NCBI GenBank assembly: GCA_017431005.1
Contig: JAFRLY010000006.1
Coordinates: 97,390-161,389, forward strand
Reading direction: 5' to 3'
DNA: 64,000 nucleotides
Source of the DNA: Clostridia bacterium
GTDB taxonomy: Bacteria; Bacillota; Clostridia; Christensenellales; Aristaeellaceae
How positions within the stretch are numbered: the first letter of the stretch is position 1; the number at the start of each line of letters is the position of its first letter. Below the pieces are notes generated by a model, which had not been told where the DNA came from, searched no databases, and saw only the letters and a program-made list of their open reading frames with translations. The translations under genes and the position numbers were made by a program. Shown in pieces: positions 26,053-34,644 of this stretch.

Positions 26053-26087
26053 CAATTTTTGCATGCGGGCTGTTAACAATTTTTGCA
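26053..26087 (-). promoter_or_regulatory. Direct repeats upstream of the GH4/importer promoter
   Basis: The 11-base sequence CAATTTTTGCA occurs twice, at 26053-26063 and 26077-26087, 24 bases apart, just upstream of the candidate -35 hexamer. Direct repeats about two helical turns apart are a common layout for AraC-type activators, and an AraC-type sensor is encoded at 34629-36926. Binding is inferred only. Confidence 0.4.
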
Positions 26088-26116
26088 CCGGAATTTTACA
26101 GAGGTCCTGAAATGCC

Positions 26117-28732
26117 TTATATTTCAGCAACGCACAGGCCGATGCTGTCCTCTGCCGTTATGCCGGCCAGGGTACACCGGGCAGTGAGCCGGACTGCGCC
26201 GGGCCGCAGAGCGGTGATCCGGCCGTTCTGTACGGAAATGACGCTGTCGTCGCTGGAAAAAATCTCAAAGGGCAGATCCTTCGGATCCAGGTGCATGGCA
26301 TCCATCAGGGTGGCTGTCAGGCGCAGGGTTTCCTCCTCCCCCGCACGGAGAACGGACTTGCCGCAGCGCAGGGTGACCGCGGAAAGCGGAGCGTTCCATT
26401 TTCCGCTGACCTGGACACGGACAGGTTCCACCGCCTGTTTCCCGCTGCTTTCACCGAGCCAGAAGGCGTATTCGCCGGATTCCACCTCAAAGCACTTTTT
26501 CCAGCTGTTCCAGTACTTCAGCTCGCTGACCGGCACGGACAGGGTGACCGGCCGGGATTCCCCGGGATTCAGGAAAAGCTTTGTGAACCCGGCCAGTTGT
26601 TTCAGCGGCTTGTTGTCGTATAAGCTGATTTTGCGGAAATACAGCTGCGGCACGGCCGCGCCGGGACAGTCTCCGGCGTTGCGGACGACGAAGGAAATTT
26701 TACAGGTATCATTTGCGTCGTACGCATTCCGGTCCAGCCGGAAGTTTTCAAAAGCGAAACGGGTGTAGGACAGCCCGTGACCGAAGGGGAAGCGCACATC
26801 TCCCAGATAGTACAGATAGGTGCGGCCCCGCTCGGTGGCGGTGTCAAAAGGCCGGATGCCGTATTCGCGGATATGGGGCAGATCAGTATCCCGGAAGAAC
26901 CAGGTCTGGGAGAGATGACCGCCGGGACAGACGCTGCCGAAGAGCACGTCCGCAATGGCGCTGCCCTGGGATTCCCCGGCGTAGGTGGCGCACAGCAGGG
27001 CGGGAACCGTATCCATGAAGTCCCCGGTGACAGGGCCGGAAACCACGCAGACCACCGCGGTGTTTGGATTCACAGCCATGAGCTGTTTGATTTTTTCATT
27101 CTGACAGTAGGGCAGATCCAGGGACAGCCTGTCCGCACCCTCCCGAGTGACACTGGGATCGGTGCCGGCGATGATGATGACGAGATCTGCGTCTTTCGCG
27201 CTGGCCAGGGCGCTTTCCATCAGCTCCTCATCGGTTTTGCCCAGGAACGGGTCCTCCACGGGATGCCGCGGAGGCACTTCAGGCCGCCGCATAAACTCCA
27301 TGAAAGCGGCAAACTTGCTGTGGCGGAATTCACGTTCCCGTTCGGGCACGCGGTTCTTCAGATATTCCTCAGGCGTCATGCCGGCGTCGGCGGCCGCGCG
27401 GAGCAGGACCGCTGTGGGTTCGGGCCGCCGGAACTCGTGCTTAGCCATATTCCAGCCCTTCTGATAGTCCACCCGGATGCCGCGCTTTTCCGCTTCCTTC
27501 AGGATACCCGCCAGCGGCGGGACGGAAACCTTTGTATCACAGTCGCTGCGGGGATTGCCGCCGATGGAATAGCTGCCGAACTGACGGTAAATGGCGTTCG
27601 GACCGATGACCGTGATGTTCCGGACGGTTCCGGCGACAGGCAGCAGTCCGCCGTCATTTTTCAGCAGCACCAGGGATTCGGCCGCTGTGCGGCGGGCCAG
27701 CTCGCCGGCAGCATCCGTGCACAGAGAGTCTTCCCCGTACTCACCGAAGGGTCTGGGATCATCAAACTCACCCAGCCGGAACCGCGCGGTAAAGATCCGG
27801 ACCAGGGACCGGTCCAGATCGTCTTCCGTGACCAGTCCCTGGCGGACCGCGTCCATCAGGAACAGATCATGCTCGGCGCCGGTGCAGATGTCCGTGCCGG
27901 CCTTCAGGCACAGGGCGGAGGCTTCCGGCATGGTTTTGGCATAGAAGTGACCGCGCAGCATACCGAACATCAGCCCGGTGTTCGGACCCACGTCGCCCAC
28001 CGCGCCGTCATCGGAAACGATATAGCCCTTGAAGCCCCATTCCTCCCGCAGGATTTCCCGGATGAGGTGCTCGTTGGCGGAGGAGGGAACACCGGCGATC
28101 CGGTTGTAGGAGGTCATGACCGAATACGCGCCGCCCTCCCGTACGCAGCGCTCAAAAACCGGAAGATAGTATTCCCGCAGGGTGGCCTCATCGATATCGG
28201 AGGAGCCGTTGCAGCGGTTGTATTCCGAATTGTTGGCCGCGAAATGCTTGGGGGTGGAGATTGCCTTCAGATAAACGGGATCGCTGCCCTGCAGGCCGCG
28301 GACATAGGCTGCCGCCAGTTTGCCGGCCAGATACGGATCCTCGCCGAAGCTTTCATCATTGCGGCCCCAGCGGGGATCCCGCCCCATGTTAACCGTGGGG
28401 CACCAGTAATCCAGCTCCTTGCCGATCGTGTTCCGGAGCGCGCGGATTTCATCGGATATCACCGCGGAAACCCGGGCAAGCAGCTCCTCATTCCAGGTCT
28501 GGCTCATGGCGAGGCAGGTCGGAAAGCAGGTGGCCTGCTTAAATTCCTGGACAACCGCCGGGGTGACGCCGTGGGAGGCCTCATTCCACCAGTTCCAGGC
28601 CCGGATATTCAGGCGGGGAATGGCCGGAGCGTCATGGGACAGCTGCAGGGCTTTTTCCTCCAGCGTGAGGCGGCTGACCAGGTCAGCCGCGCGGGCTTCA
28701 AAGGGCAGATCCGTATTCATATAGCGAAGCAT
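26117..28732 (-). CDS. GH3 family beta-glycosidase (beta-glucosidase/beta-xylosidase type)
   Basis: An 871-residue GH3 enzyme. The start is ATG 28732 with CAGGAGAG upstream; the frame extends further but without support. N-terminal TIM-barrel motifs include RLNIRAWNWWNEASHGV, GRDPRWGRNDESFGEDPYLA, KHFAANNSEYNR and KGYIVSDDGAVGD, where Asp241 is the expected nucleophile. The second domain carries VVLLKNDGGLLPV-like and GTDPSVTREGADR segments, and a fibronectin-III-like domain (SFVVRNAGD, YFRKISLYDNKPLKQLAGF) follows. A final 80-residue beta domain with IFSSDDSVISVQNGRITALR resembles an Ig-like BIG2 unit. No signal peptide. It is likely to act on beta-linked glucosides or xylosides imported by the locus. 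Confidence 0.9.
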   Translation of the reverse strand: MLRYMNTDLPFEARAADLVSRLTLEEKALQLSHDAPAIPRLNIRAWNWWNEASHGVTPAVVQEFKQATCFPTCLAMSQTWNEELLARVSAVISDEIRALRNTIGKELDYWCPTVNMGRDPRWGRNDESFGEDPYLAGKLAAAYVRGLQGSDPVYLKAISTPKHFAANNSEYNRCNGSSDIDEATLREYYLPVFERCVREGGAYSVMTSYNRIAGVPSSANEHLIREILREEWGFKGYIVSDDGAVGDVGPNTGLMFGMLRGHFYAKTMPEASALCLKAGTDICTGAEHDLFLMDAVRQGLVTEDDLDRSLVRIFTARFRLGEFDDPRPFGEYGEDSLCTDAAGELARRTAAESLVLLKNDGGLLPVAGTVRNITVIGPNAIYRQFGSYSIGGNPRSDCDTKVSVPPLAGILKEAEKRGIRVDYQKGWNMAKHEFRRPEPTAVLLRAAADAGMTPEEYLKNRVPEREREFRHSKFAAFMEFMRRPEVPPRHPVEDPFLGKTDEELMESALASAKDADLVIIIAGTDPSVTREGADRLSLDLPYCQNEKIKQLMAVNPNTAVVCVVSGPVTGDFMDTVPALLCATYAGESQGSAIADVLFGSVCPGGHLSQTWFFRDTDLPHIREYGIRPFDTATERGRTYLYYLGDVRFPFGHGLSYTRFAFENFRLDRNAYDANDTCKISFVVRNAGDCPGAAVPQLYFRKISLYDNKPLKQLAGFTKLFLNPGESRPVTLSVPVSELKYWNSWKKCFEVESGEYAFWLGESSGKQAVEPVRVQVSGKWNAPLSAVTLRCGKSVLRAGEEETLRLTATLMDAMHLDPKDLPFEIFSSDDSVISVQNGRITALRPGAVRLTARCTLAGITAEDSIGLCVAEI

Positions 28733-28834
28733 GGCTTTCTCTCCTGTTCCTTTTTTCAGATCTGTATACGGCGTGCAATGAACTGCGGTCACCTTATCAT
28801 ATTTATTGGCGTTTGTGGGAAAATAATGCATATT

Positions 28835-28862
28835 TTTACACCGCTTTAAATAATTGTATAAT
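28835..28862 (+). promoter_or_regulatory. Sigma-A type promoter, distal
   Basis: TTTACA at 28835-28840 and a perfect TATAAT at 28857-28862 with 16-base spacing. It lies in the divergent region between the GH3 gene and the solute-binding protein gene and points toward the latter. Confidence 0.6.
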
Positions 28863-28911
28863 CCTGAGGGCGGAACGCAAAAAATGCATATCGGAAAGCA
28901 ACGAATGAATA

Positions 28912-28940
28912 TTTCATCCCCGGGCCGGAGCGGATATAAT
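28912..28940 (+). promoter_or_regulatory. Second candidate promoter, proximal
   Basis: A perfect TATAAT at 28935-28940 with a weak TTTCAT 17 bases upstream at 28912-28917. It lies 56 bases before the binding-protein start. The weak -35 suggests it may need an activator. Confidence 0.5.
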
Positions 28941-28996
28941 CAGAATGGCGGGAAAGAAAAAAGAACAGACTGTTTCCGGAATGGAGGGATGCCGGC

Positions 28997-30664
28997 ATGA
29001 GAAGACTGCTCCTTTTGCTCCTTTGCCTGATGCTGCTTCCGGCACCGCCTGCTGCCGCGGAGGAGAATCACGCGGTGCAGATTCTGGGGAACGGCAGCTT
29101 TTTTCCGCTGACCGGGCCGGAGCATCTGACTGCCTGGGCCGTGAACCTGCAGGAGGATAAAAGCGTTTCCAACAGTTGTGTGCAGGACTGGATTCTGGAA
29201 AAAACGAATGTTTCGCTGGAAATCGTCCGGGAGTTCACCGGCAGCGACGCAAAAAGACAGCTGAATCTCAGCATTGAGACGGAAAAAGAGCTGCCGGATA
29301 TTCTGCTCTGCACCCACTGGACCAAGGCGGAGTGCAGCCTGTACGGCGCACGCGGCATTGTGGTTCCGCTGGATCCCTGGCTGCCCGGCTGTGAAAACTG
29401 GAACAGGCTGAATGAAATATGCGGGGAAGCGCATCAGCGGGATCTGACCATGCCGGACGGACACATTTACTGCTTCGGCACGGTCAATGAATGCTTCCAT
29501 CTGCTGCACCAGGCCCGGATGTGGGTTTATCAGCCGTGGATCGACCGGCTCTGCGGCGGGAAGCTGCCGGAAACGACGGAGGAATTCCGTGAGTATCTGC
29601 GGCGGGTGGCGGAGCAGGATCCCAACGGAAACGGGGAAGCGGACGAGATCCCGCTGACGGGACAGCTTCACAACGGATGGGCGGCGGATCCCTTTACCTT
29701 CCTGAGCAACGGCTTTGTGCATAACAACACGATCTTCGGCTCCACCAACCAGACGGTGGCCTCCGGATGCTATATAGAGGAAGGAATTGTTCACTGCAAC
29801 TGGACGGAGGAGGGATTCCGGGAAGCGCTGCGCTACATGAACGGTCTGTACCGCACCGGGCTGCTGCACGGGCAGGTGTTTACCCAGAACAGCAGGCAGC
29901 TGGAGGCGCGGATCAAGGCGGAGCCGCATCTGGTCGGCGCTGTGGCGGGCGGTTATTTTCCGGTGGTGCTGGATGAGCAGCTGCCGGACGGAAGCTGGAG
30001 CGAATGGACCTGCCTGGCGCCGCTGAGCGGACCGGAGGGGCTCCGGCTGAGCTACCAGAGCAGCTACGATTATTTCTACAACTGCAACGGCCTGATCACC
30101 CGGGACTGCCGGAATCCGGAGATCGCGGCGCAGCTGTTTGACATTCTGGCGGGGGCGGAGGGAACACTGGTTCAGAATTACGGCCAGGAAGGCATCGACT
30201 GGGCATGGTGCGGGGCGGAGGAAGGCTATGGCGTGGATCACGCCGACCCCATTTACCGCTTTTTCCCGGAGAGCCTTGATCTGGAGCGTGAAAAGTCTCC
30301 CAACTGGCCGCCGGACGTTCAGATCTGCTCCAATTTTGAAAAATTCCGGAACGGGCTGCTGGTGCCGGAGGCGGGCTTCAACGGGGAGGCGGAGCTCTGG
30401 AAATGCGCGGAGCTGTATGAGCAGTACAGCCCGGGTCCGGAAAGTGTTTATCCCAACATTGCCTTTTCCCCGGAGGAGACGCAGAAGATCATCCGGTATC
30501 AGAGCACGATTGAACAGTATGTGGAACAGTCTGTCATTGATTTTGTGACGGGATATATGGATCCGGACAGCGACTGGGAGGCGTATCTGTCCATGCTGGA
30601 TATTCAGGGGCAGAAGGATTATCACCGCCTGCTGCAGGAAGCGTACGACCGGACGAAACAATAA
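28997..30664 (+). CDS. Orphan ABC solute-binding protein
   Basis: A 555-residue binding protein with signal peptide MRRLLLLLLCLMLLPAPPAA, cleaved near Ala-Glu-Glu. Domain hallmarks of the LplA group are QLNLSIETEKELPDILLCTH, MPDGHIYCFGTVNE, a PNGNGEADEIPLTG loop (calcium-binding type, like that of the 20844 product) and the C-terminal DSDWEAYLSMLDIQGQKDYH. The start follows GGAGGGATGCCGGC. No permease or ATPase is encoded with it; next in the run are GH95 and a carboxylesterase. It may feed substrate to the permeases at 22664-24563 or 43958-45811, or act as a sensor subunit. Confidence 0.83.
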   Translation: MRRLLLLLLCLMLLPAPPAAAEENHAVQILGNGSFFPLTGPEHLTAWAVNLQEDKSVSNSCVQDWILEKTNVSLEIVREFTGSDAKRQLNLSIETEKELPDILLCTHWTKAECSLYGARGIVVPLDPWLPGCENWNRLNEICGEAHQRDLTMPDGHIYCFGTVNECFHLLHQARMWVYQPWIDRLCGGKLPETTEEFREYLRRVAEQDPNGNGEADEIPLTGQLHNGWAADPFTFLSNGFVHNNTIFGSTNQTVASGCYIEEGIVHCNWTEEGFREALRYMNGLYRTGLLHGQVFTQNSRQLEARIKAEPHLVGAVAGGYFPVVLDEQLPDGSWSEWTCLAPLSGPEGLRLSYQSSYDYFYNCNGLITRDCRNPEIAAQLFDILAGAEGTLVQNYGQEGIDWAWCGAEEGYGVDHADPIYRFFPESLDLEREKSPNWPPDVQICSNFEKFRNGLLVPEAGFNGEAELWKCAELYEQYSPGPESVYPNIAFSPEETQKIIRYQSTIEQYVEQSVIDFVTGYMDPDSDWEAYLSMLDIQGQKDYHRLLQEAYDRTKQ

Positions 30665-30685
30665 GGAAGGCAAAGGAGGGGCAAA

Positions 30686-33043
30686 ATGGAGAACAGAGAG
30701 ATGCAGATGTGGTACCGCAGGGCAGCGGACGCCTGGGCGGACGCGCTGCCGCTGGGCAACGGCAGGCTGGGCGCCATGGTGTACGGCCACACCCGGGTGG
30801 ACCGGATCCAGCTGAATGAGGACAGCCTCTGGTACGGAAAGGCCATGGACCGGGACAACCCCAGGCTGAAGGATGCGTTGCCCGCGATCCGGAAGCATAT
30901 TTTTGCCGGCGAGCTCCGGGAGGCGGAGGATCTGATCCAGCGCTATATGCTGGGCGCGCCTTATTCCATGCGCCATTATGAATCCCTGGGAGAGCTGGAT
31001 ATCGGCGTCAACTGTCTTTCTCCCTTTTCCGCGGGCTGGGCGCCCAACAGCGAAGGCGCGGAGGACTACCGGCAGAGCCTGGACCTGATGCGGGGCGTTC
31101 ACCGGATGACCTGGAAGGAGAAAGGCGTTGCCTTTTCACGGGAGTGCTTTATCAGCCATCCGGACCAGGTGCTGTGCATCCGGTACCGGGCGGATCAGCC
31201 CGGCGCCCTGCAGCTGAACATCCGGTATGACAGAGGCTATATCTTTGAGGGAATGGTGCCGGATCCCAGACGCCCCGGAAAGATGATCCGGGCCGGCGGA
31301 TGGGGCAGCATGTTCCTGGATTTCAACCATACGCTGGACGCCTGCACCCTGGAGGCCGGCGGAAATGCCGGAGGCACCGTTTTCGGCCTGGCAATGGCCA
31401 TGGATTCGGACGGGGAGGTTTCAGACTCCTATACGCAGCTGTATACGGACGGGGCTTCCTGCGTTTCCATTTACCTGGCGGCAGCCACTGACAACCGGGA
31501 GGAGAATCCGGCCGAAGCGGCGCTGACGGCGGTCCGGCAGGCGAAGGAAAAAGGTTTTGACGCGCTGCTGAGCCGGCATACCGCGGATTTCGAGCCGATG
31601 ATGCGCCGGTGCGAGCTGTGCCTTGAGGATCAGAGCGATCTGCCGACGGACGAGCGGATCGCGGCTGTCAAGGAAGGGAAGAGCGACCCGGGACTTGCTG
31701 CCCTGTATTTCACCTTCGGGCGCTATCTGCTGATGGCCGGCGGCAGGGAGGGATCCTCCGCGCTGAATCTGCAGGGCATCTGGTGCAAGGATTTTGCCCC
31801 GATGTGGGATAGCAAATATACCACCAACATCAATGTGCAGATGAATTACTGGCCGGTGGAAATCTGCAACCTCAGCGAGCTGCATGATTCCCTGTTCTTC
31901 CTGATCCGGGCTGTATGCGAACGGGGCAAAAAGACCGCAAGGGTCATGTACGGCGCGCGCGGATCTGTCTGTCACCACAATACGGACTTTTACGGGGATA
32001 CGGCGCCTCAGGACCAGTATATGGCTTCAACTTCCTGGACCGCGGGCGGCGCCTGGATGGCCATGCACCTGTGGGAGCATTTCCTGTTCACCCGGGATCT
32101 GGCTTTCCTGCGGGAGTGGCGGCCGGTGATGCGGGAGTTCGCGATCTTCTTTGTGGACTTCCTGACGGACGACGGGAATGGGCATCTGGTCACCTGCCCG
32201 TCCCTGTCCCCGGAAAACCGGTATATTCTGCCGGACGGATATGACACGCCCATCTGCGCCGGGCCGGCGATGGATCATCAGATCCTGAAAGACCTTTTCA
32301 ACGCCTGCCTGGAGGCTGACAGGCTGCTGGACGCGGAAGACGGATGGACGGAGGAATTCCGCGCAGCCCTGGCCCGGCTGCCGGAGGACCGGATCGGGTC
32401 AAAGGGCCAGCTGCTGGAGTGGCAGGAGGAGTGGCCGGAAAAGATGCCTGGCATGAGCCACATCTCCCATCTGTACGCTTCCTATCCCAGCTGCCAGATC
32501 AACTGGAAGGATACGCCGGAACTGATGAAGGCGGTGGCGAAGTCCATCGAGCTTCGGGTGGCCGCCGGGGCGGATCCGGGCGGATGGCCGCTGGCCTGGC
32601 GGATGTGCCAGTATGCCAGGCTGCTGGACAGTGAAAACGCCGGCCGGGCAGTTGATAAAATGCTGGGCCGTGCGACCGCAAGCTTCCTGAACGGGAAATG
32701 GGTTTTCCAGATCGACGGGAATCTCGGCGCGGCGGCCGGGATGGCGGAGGCACTGATCCAAAGCCATACGGGCCTGATTCACCTGCTGCCCGCCCTTCCA
32801 CCCGCCTGGCGGAATGGCTGTGTGAGGGGCCTCAGAGCCCGGGGCGGGGTGGAAACGGATATGATCTGGGAGGACGGAAGGCTGAAGGAGGCTGTTCTGC
32901 GCCCCGGACTGGACGGAACGCTGGAAATTCGGGCGGAAGGCGTCCGTGAAATCCTCGAATCCGGTACGCCGGTGAAGACGGAAAAGACAGCATACGGCCT
33001 GCGGTTTGCCGCTGAGGCCGGGAAGACCTATATACTGCAGTAA
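30686..33043 (+). CDS. GH95 alpha-L-fucosidase family enzyme
   Basis: A 785-residue cytoplasmic GH95 protein. The N-terminal beta domain starts MQMWYRRAADAWADALPLGN and carries LGAMVYGHTRVDRIQLNEDS, a near-universal GH95 signature. The catalytic (alpha/alpha)6 domain shows LQGIWCKDFAPMWDSKYTTN, INVQMNYWPVEICNLSELHD, CHHNTDFYGDTAPQDQY, CPSLSPENRY and HLYASYPSCQI. ATG 30686 follows AAAGGAGGGG. Known GH95 enzymes release alpha-1,2-linked L-fucose (or L-galactose) with inversion, as from xyloglucan side chains. It is 21 bases behind the orphan binding protein. Confidence 0.92.
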   Translation: MENREMQMWYRRAADAWADALPLGNGRLGAMVYGHTRVDRIQLNEDSLWYGKAMDRDNPRLKDALPAIRKHIFAGELREAEDLIQRYMLGAPYSMRHYESLGELDIGVNCLSPFSAGWAPNSEGAEDYRQSLDLMRGVHRMTWKEKGVAFSRECFISHPDQVLCIRYRADQPGALQLNIRYDRGYIFEGMVPDPRRPGKMIRAGGWGSMFLDFNHTLDACTLEAGGNAGGTVFGLAMAMDSDGEVSDSYTQLYTDGASCVSIYLAAATDNREENPAEAALTAVRQAKEKGFDALLSRHTADFEPMMRRCELCLEDQSDLPTDERIAAVKEGKSDPGLAALYFTFGRYLLMAGGREGSSALNLQGIWCKDFAPMWDSKYTTNINVQMNYWPVEICNLSELHDSLFFLIRAVCERGKKTARVMYGARGSVCHHNTDFYGDTAPQDQYMASTSWTAGGAWMAMHLWEHFLFTRDLAFLREWRPVMREFAIFFVDFLTDDGNGHLVTCPSLSPENRYILPDGYDTPICAGPAMDHQILKDLFNACLEADRLLDAEDGWTEEFRAALARLPEDRIGSKGQLLEWQEEWPEKMPGMSHISHLYASYPSCQINWKDTPELMKAVAKSIELRVAAGADPGGWPLAWRMCQYARLLDSENAGRAVDKMLGRATASFLNGKWVFQIDGNLGAAAGMAEALIQSHTGLIHLLPALPPAWRNGCVRGLRARGGVETDMIWEDGRLKEAVLRPGLDGTLEIRAEGVREILESGTPVKTEKTAYGLRFAAEAGKTYILQ

Positions 33044-33068
33044 ACAATCACAGAAGGAGGACAGGCGC

Positions 33069-34598
33069 ATGTTTATCAGACAGGTAAAAACAGAAAACGG
33101 ATGGGTGCGCGGCATCCAGGCGGCGGATCCCCGGATCACGGCTTACAAGGGAATTCCTTTTGCCGCGCCGCCGGTGGGGGAAAACCGCTGGCGCGCGCCG
33201 CAGCCCTGCCCGGACTGGGAGGGTGTGAAGGAGTGCTATGACTTTAAACCGATTTCCATGCAGGACGTTCCGCCGCTGGACGACCGGAACGTCTATACCC
33301 GGGAATGGTCTGTGGATCCGGACCTGGAGATGAGCGAGGACTGCCTGTATCTGAACGTATGGGCACCGGCAGCAGAAGGAACAAAGGACCTGCCGGTCTT
33401 CGTCTGGTATTTCGGCGGCGGGCTGCAGGTCGGGCATCCATCCGAGATGGAATTTGACGGGGAAAGGATTGCCCGGAGGGGCATCGTCGTGGTGTCGGTA
33501 AACTACCGGCTGAACGCGTTCGGCTTCCTGTGCCATCCGGAAATCACAGCGCAGCAGCCGGAGGCCCCCGCCAACTTCGGCCATCTGGATCAGCAGGCCG
33601 GAACCGCGTGGGTGAAGCGCAACATCGCGGCTTTCGGCGGGGATCCCAACAACATCACGATCGGCGGCCAGTCTGCCGGCGGCGGCAGCGTCATGAGCCA
33701 GCTGACATCACCTCAGAATGAGGGACTGTTCCAGCGCGCGATTGTGGAGAGCGGCGTATCCGCAAATGTGTATCCCACCAAACGTCAGTTCGGCCGGGTG
33801 CCGTCCCTGAAGGATGCGGAGCAGACAGGCGTCCGGTTCTTCGACTTCCTGGGCGTCCGGACACTGGCGGAAGCCCGGGCAATTGATGAGAAAACCCTGA
33901 TGCAGAAGGTCAGGGAGTTCAGAAACTTCTGGGGCACGGTGCAGGATGATGTCTTCTGCGTCGGAGAAGCGATGCGCCTGTTCCTGGAGAACAGGCGGCT
34001 GATGTGCCCGGTGCTGTGGGGACGGACCTCCTCGGAGTTTTTTGCGGCACCGGAAACGGAAAGCAAGGAAGGCTTCCGTGGAATGGCCGGACAGGTATTC
34101 GGAGCGGACGCGGAGGCTTATCTGGGGCTGTTTGACCTGGAACAGGACAGCCTGGAGGAAACGATCCGCAAGGCTTCCTTCCCCACAATCGACCTGGCGA
34201 TCCGGGCAATGAGCGCGCAGAATGAAAAAAGCGGCGCGTGTCAGCCGCTGTACTACTACAATTTCGACGCGGAGATTCCGGGCTGGGACAACGCCGGAAC
34301 CTTCCACTCCGTGGATCTGTGGTTCTTCTTTGAAACGCTGGCGAAATGCTGGCGGCCCTTTACCGGCAAACATTACGATCTGGCCCGCCAGATGTGCAAT
34401 TACTGGGCAAACTTTATCCGCTGCGGCGATCCGAACGGAACGGACAGCACCGGCGAGCCCATGCCGCGGTGGGACCCGATGACGACGGAGAACAACGCCT
34501 GCATGGTGTTCGATGAAAAACCGCACCAGGTCTGCGAGGCGCCGGATCCGCTGATGACGCTGGCTATCCGGACCTGGCTGAAGAGCAAGGGCTGCTGA
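33069..34598 (+). CDS. Type-B carboxylesterase (alpha/beta hydrolase, CE family)
   Basis: A 509-residue carboxylesterase/lipase type-B protein. ATG 33069 follows AGAAGGAGG; a longer frame beginning inside the GH95 gene is rejected. Motifs: ITAYKGIPFAAPPVGENRWR, EDCLYLNVWAP, VFVWYFGGGLQVG (oxyanion hole), and the nucleophile elbow TIGGQSAGGGSVMS with Ser202. A Glu in GRTSSEFF and a His in GTFHSVDLWF complete the likely triad. There is no signal peptide. In this operon it may remove acetyl or feruloyl groups from imported hemicellulose or pectin fragments; that role is inferred from context. Confidence 0.85.
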   Translation: MFIRQVKTENGWVRGIQAADPRITAYKGIPFAAPPVGENRWRAPQPCPDWEGVKECYDFKPISMQDVPPLDDRNVYTREWSVDPDLEMSEDCLYLNVWAPAAEGTKDLPVFVWYFGGGLQVGHPSEMEFDGERIARRGIVVVSVNYRLNAFGFLCHPEITAQQPEAPANFGHLDQQAGTAWVKRNIAAFGGDPNNITIGGQSAGGGSVMSQLTSPQNEGLFQRAIVESGVSANVYPTKRQFGRVPSLKDAEQTGVRFFDFLGVRTLAEARAIDEKTLMQKVREFRNFWGTVQDDVFCVGEAMRLFLENRRLMCPVLWGRTSSEFFAAPETESKEGFRGMAGQVFGADAEAYLGLFDLEQDSLEETIRKASFPTIDLAIRAMSAQNEKSGACQPLYYYNFDAEIPGWDNAGTFHSVDLWFFFETLAKCWRPFTGKHYDLARQMCNYWANFIRCGDPNGTDSTGEPMPRWDPMTTENNACMVFDEKPHQVCEAPDPLMTLAIRTWLKSKGC

Positions 34599-34608
34599 CG
34601 GATACCGG

Positions 34609-34644
34609 AAACGGGGCCGGAAATGGAATCAGCCGGCCCCGTTT
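34609..34644. terminator. Intrinsic terminator overlapping the 3' end of the AraC gene
   Basis: Twelve-base perfect arms AAACGGGGCCGG (34609-34620) and its complement (34633-34644) with a 12-base loop. It follows the esterase stop by 10 bases. The right arm also encodes the last codons of the convergent AraC gene, whose stop codon lies in the loop. Confidence 0.75.

Noticed and set aside
28940-31102. 720-residue minus-strand frame opposite the orphan binding protein and GH95
   Set aside because: Antisense shadow; the plus-strand frames carry clear family motifs and ribosome binding sites.
34629-34644. A separate terminator for the AraC gene
   Set aside because: The hairpin lies within and before the stop codon on that strand, so it cannot be counted as a normal downstream terminator for AraC.
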